Assembly (NCBI GenBank): GCA_943354455.1
Contig: CALRCB010000009.1
Span: forward strand, 1-14,783
From: Candidatus Staskawiczbacteria bacterium
GTDB lineage: Bacteria; Patescibacteriota; Minisyncoccia; Minisyncoccales; Staskawiczbacteraceae
Direction: 5' to 3'
DNA length: 14,783 bases
Each line of letters starts with the position of its first letter. Position 1 is the first letter of the stretch. The translations under genes were made by a program, and so were the position numbers. Below the pieces are notes generated by a model. That model searched no databases, had not been told where the DNA came from, and saw only the letters and a list, made by a program, of their open reading frames with translations. Positions 13,874 to 14,783 of this stretch are shown here, piece by piece.

Positions 13874-13905
13874 CCATTGCCTAAAAATCGAGTAATATAA
13901 AATAC

Positions 13906-14751
13906 ATGCTGAACATAATAGACACTCATAGTCATTTAAATTTTCATGCTTTTAAAGAAGATGGGGATTTAGTGATGAAAAAAACCTTGGCCAATGGTAT
14001 TTGGATGATAAATGTAGGCACCAAATACGAAACCAGTAAAAAGGCCGTTGAAATTGCCGATGCTAGTGGCGAAGGTGTTTATTCTGCTATTGGTCTGCAC
14101 CCCATGTTTGCCGGCGCAGAATTTTTAAAAATAAGAACCGATCCGGATGAAGGCGAATTTTTGTTGAAAGAGCAAGATTTTGATAAAGAAAAATACCGTG
14201 AGCTTGCTCAGTCAAAAAAAGTGGTGGCCATTGGTGAAATTGGTCTAGACTATTATTACAAACCAAAAGGTGTTGAAAAATTAAAACAGTTTAAGGAAAA
14301 GCAAAAGCAGGTTTTTATACAACAACTAGATTTGGCCCGCGAATTAAACTTGCCGGTTATTTTACATTGCCGAATGGCGCACGATGACGTTATCCAAATT
14401 CTTTCGGACTACTCACTACCACCTACCAACTACAAACTAAGGGGGGTTGTACATTGTTTTACTGGAACCTTAGAACAGGCGCAAAAATATATTGCTATGG
14501 GTTTTTATCTTGGCATTAACGGGATTATTTTTAAGTTTAATATTGATGAGGTGATTAAAAGTTGTGGCTTGGAAAGCCTGGTGGTTGAAACTGATTGCCC
14601 GTATTTAACACCAACCCCTGAGGGCGACAAAAGAAATGAACCAATATTTATAAAACATACGTTGCAAAAAATTGCTGATTTGAAGGGGGTTACTTTTGAC
14701 CAAGTCTGCGAAAAAACCACTCAAAACGCTAGAAAATTGTTTGGGATATGA
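13906..14751 (+). CDS. tatD: TatD family metal-dependent DNase/hydrolase
   Basis: A 281-residue TIM-barrel hydrolase of the TatD family, whose studied members are metal-dependent deoxyribonucleases. All metal ligands are visible: H8-x-H10 (DTHSH), Glu111 (IGEIGLDYY), His154 (ILHCRMAH), His183 (GVVHCFTG) and Asp230 (VETDCPYLTP). It is about 20 residues longer than typical TatD. One extension follows 'GLHP', and the other is a repeat-like insert at residues about 168-178. ATG 13906 puts the HxH motif at the usual distance from the start. A TATAAA-like sequence at 13896-13901 is too close to the ATG for a normal leader, so the promoter is uncertain. It terminates with TGA. Confidence 0.94.
   Translation: MLNIIDTHSHLNFHAFKEDGDLVMKKTLANGIWMINVGTKYETSKKAVEIADASGEGVYSAIGLHPMFAGAEFLKIRTDPDEGEFLLKEQDFDKEKYRELAQSKKVVAIGEIGLDYYYKPKGVEKLKQFKEKQKQVFIQQLDLARELNLPVILHCRMAHDDVIQILSDYSLPPTNYKLRGVVHCFTGTLEQAQKYIAMGFYLGINGIIFKFNIDEVIKSCGLESLVVETDCPYLTPTPEGDKRNEPIFIKHTLQKIADLKGVTFDQVCEKTTQNARKLFGI
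14408..14440 (+). repeat. CTACCAAC-type repeat tract inside tatD
   Basis: A G-free tract with repeated CTAC/CAAC units (ACTACTCACTACC, ACCTACCAAC, TACAAACTA) lies in frame and encodes YSLPPTNYKL. It falls in the loop just before the conserved GVVHCFTG strand. Its composition differs from the CAAATCC tracts of ileS and metG, suggesting a second repeat class. Confidence 0.55.
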
Positions 14752-14752
14752 T

Positions 14753-14783
14753 ATGATGATGAAACTATTATGCAAAAGTATAA
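14753..14783 (+). CDS. Possible start of the next gene, cut by the window edge
   Basis: After the tatD stop, a frame with three consecutive ATG codons (14753, 14756, 14759) reads MMMKLLCKSI and is open to the end of the window. An alternative ATG in another frame lies at 14770. Too little sequence remains to identify a product or to be sure that a gene begins here. Confidence 0.25.
   Translation, partial: MMMKLLCKSI

Noticed and set aside
13565..13900. 111-residue Arg/Pro-rich frame overlapping csrA
   Set aside because: It runs out of frame across csrA and its terminator, has no family resemblance, and its Arg/Pro bias is what the GC-rich csrA codons give in a shifted frame.
13896..13901. 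TATAAA as a tatD promoter -10
   Set aside because: It lies only 4 bases before the ATG and lacks a properly spaced -35, so it would require a leaderless transcript; not listed as a feature.
1..14783. Alternative genetic code (UGA as Gly, as in Gracilibacteria/SR1)
   Set aside because: tatD ends at TGA at the expected family length, and no conserved gene has in-frame TGA.

Overview
The window is AT-rich, almost fully coding DNA in which nearly every gene lies on the + strand with very short gaps or small overlaps. The gene content and style suggest a member of the Patescibacteria (Candidate Phyla Radiation, probably a Parcubacteria-type lineage). The clues are a eukaryote/archaea-like isoleucyl-tRNA synthetase, an alpha2-type glycyl-tRNA synthetase, a methionyl-tRNA synthetase whose HIGH box reads HIGF, weak Shine-Dalgarno sequences, and low-complexity 'CAAATCC'-like repeats between and inside genes. 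The standard code applies: TAA, TAG and TGA all terminate genes. The lineage is an inference from these features, not a phylogenetic result.

Layout. From 1 to 11368 there is one co-directional run: argS (5' end cut by the window edge), a 52-residue single-pass membrane peptide, a histidine-phosphatase gene, ileS, an unrecognised charged protein, recO, a membrane-anchored surface protein with repeated beta domains, glyS, an M16 zinc protease and an AI-2E/PerM-type membrane protein. The run ends at an intrinsic terminator (11407-11437) that lies inside the 3' part of a convergent minus-strand membrane-protein gene (11361-11810). A 242-base divergent spacer with nested inverted repeats follows. 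Then come metG, a compact csrA unit with its own promoter, structured leader and terminator, and tatD.

Functionally this is a housekeeping block: four aminoacyl-tRNA synthetases (Arg, Ile, Gly, Met), DNA repair (RecO), a TatD nuclease, a processing protease and envelope proteins. No phage, CRISPR, transposase, tRNA or rRNA gene was seen.

The most interesting signals are of two kinds. First, the csrA unit (13497-13873) differs from its neighbours: its coding part is about 53% GC by hand count. It has a near-consensus promoter overlapping the end of metG, a leader hairpin with GGA in its loop, a strong Shine-Dalgarno and a strong terminator, an arrangement suggesting a self-regulated module. 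Second, repeat-like sequence has been accommodated in frame in three conserved enzymes (ileS, metG, tatD), and a palindromic element supplies the last residues of IleS. This resembles the Rickettsia palindromic elements in principle.
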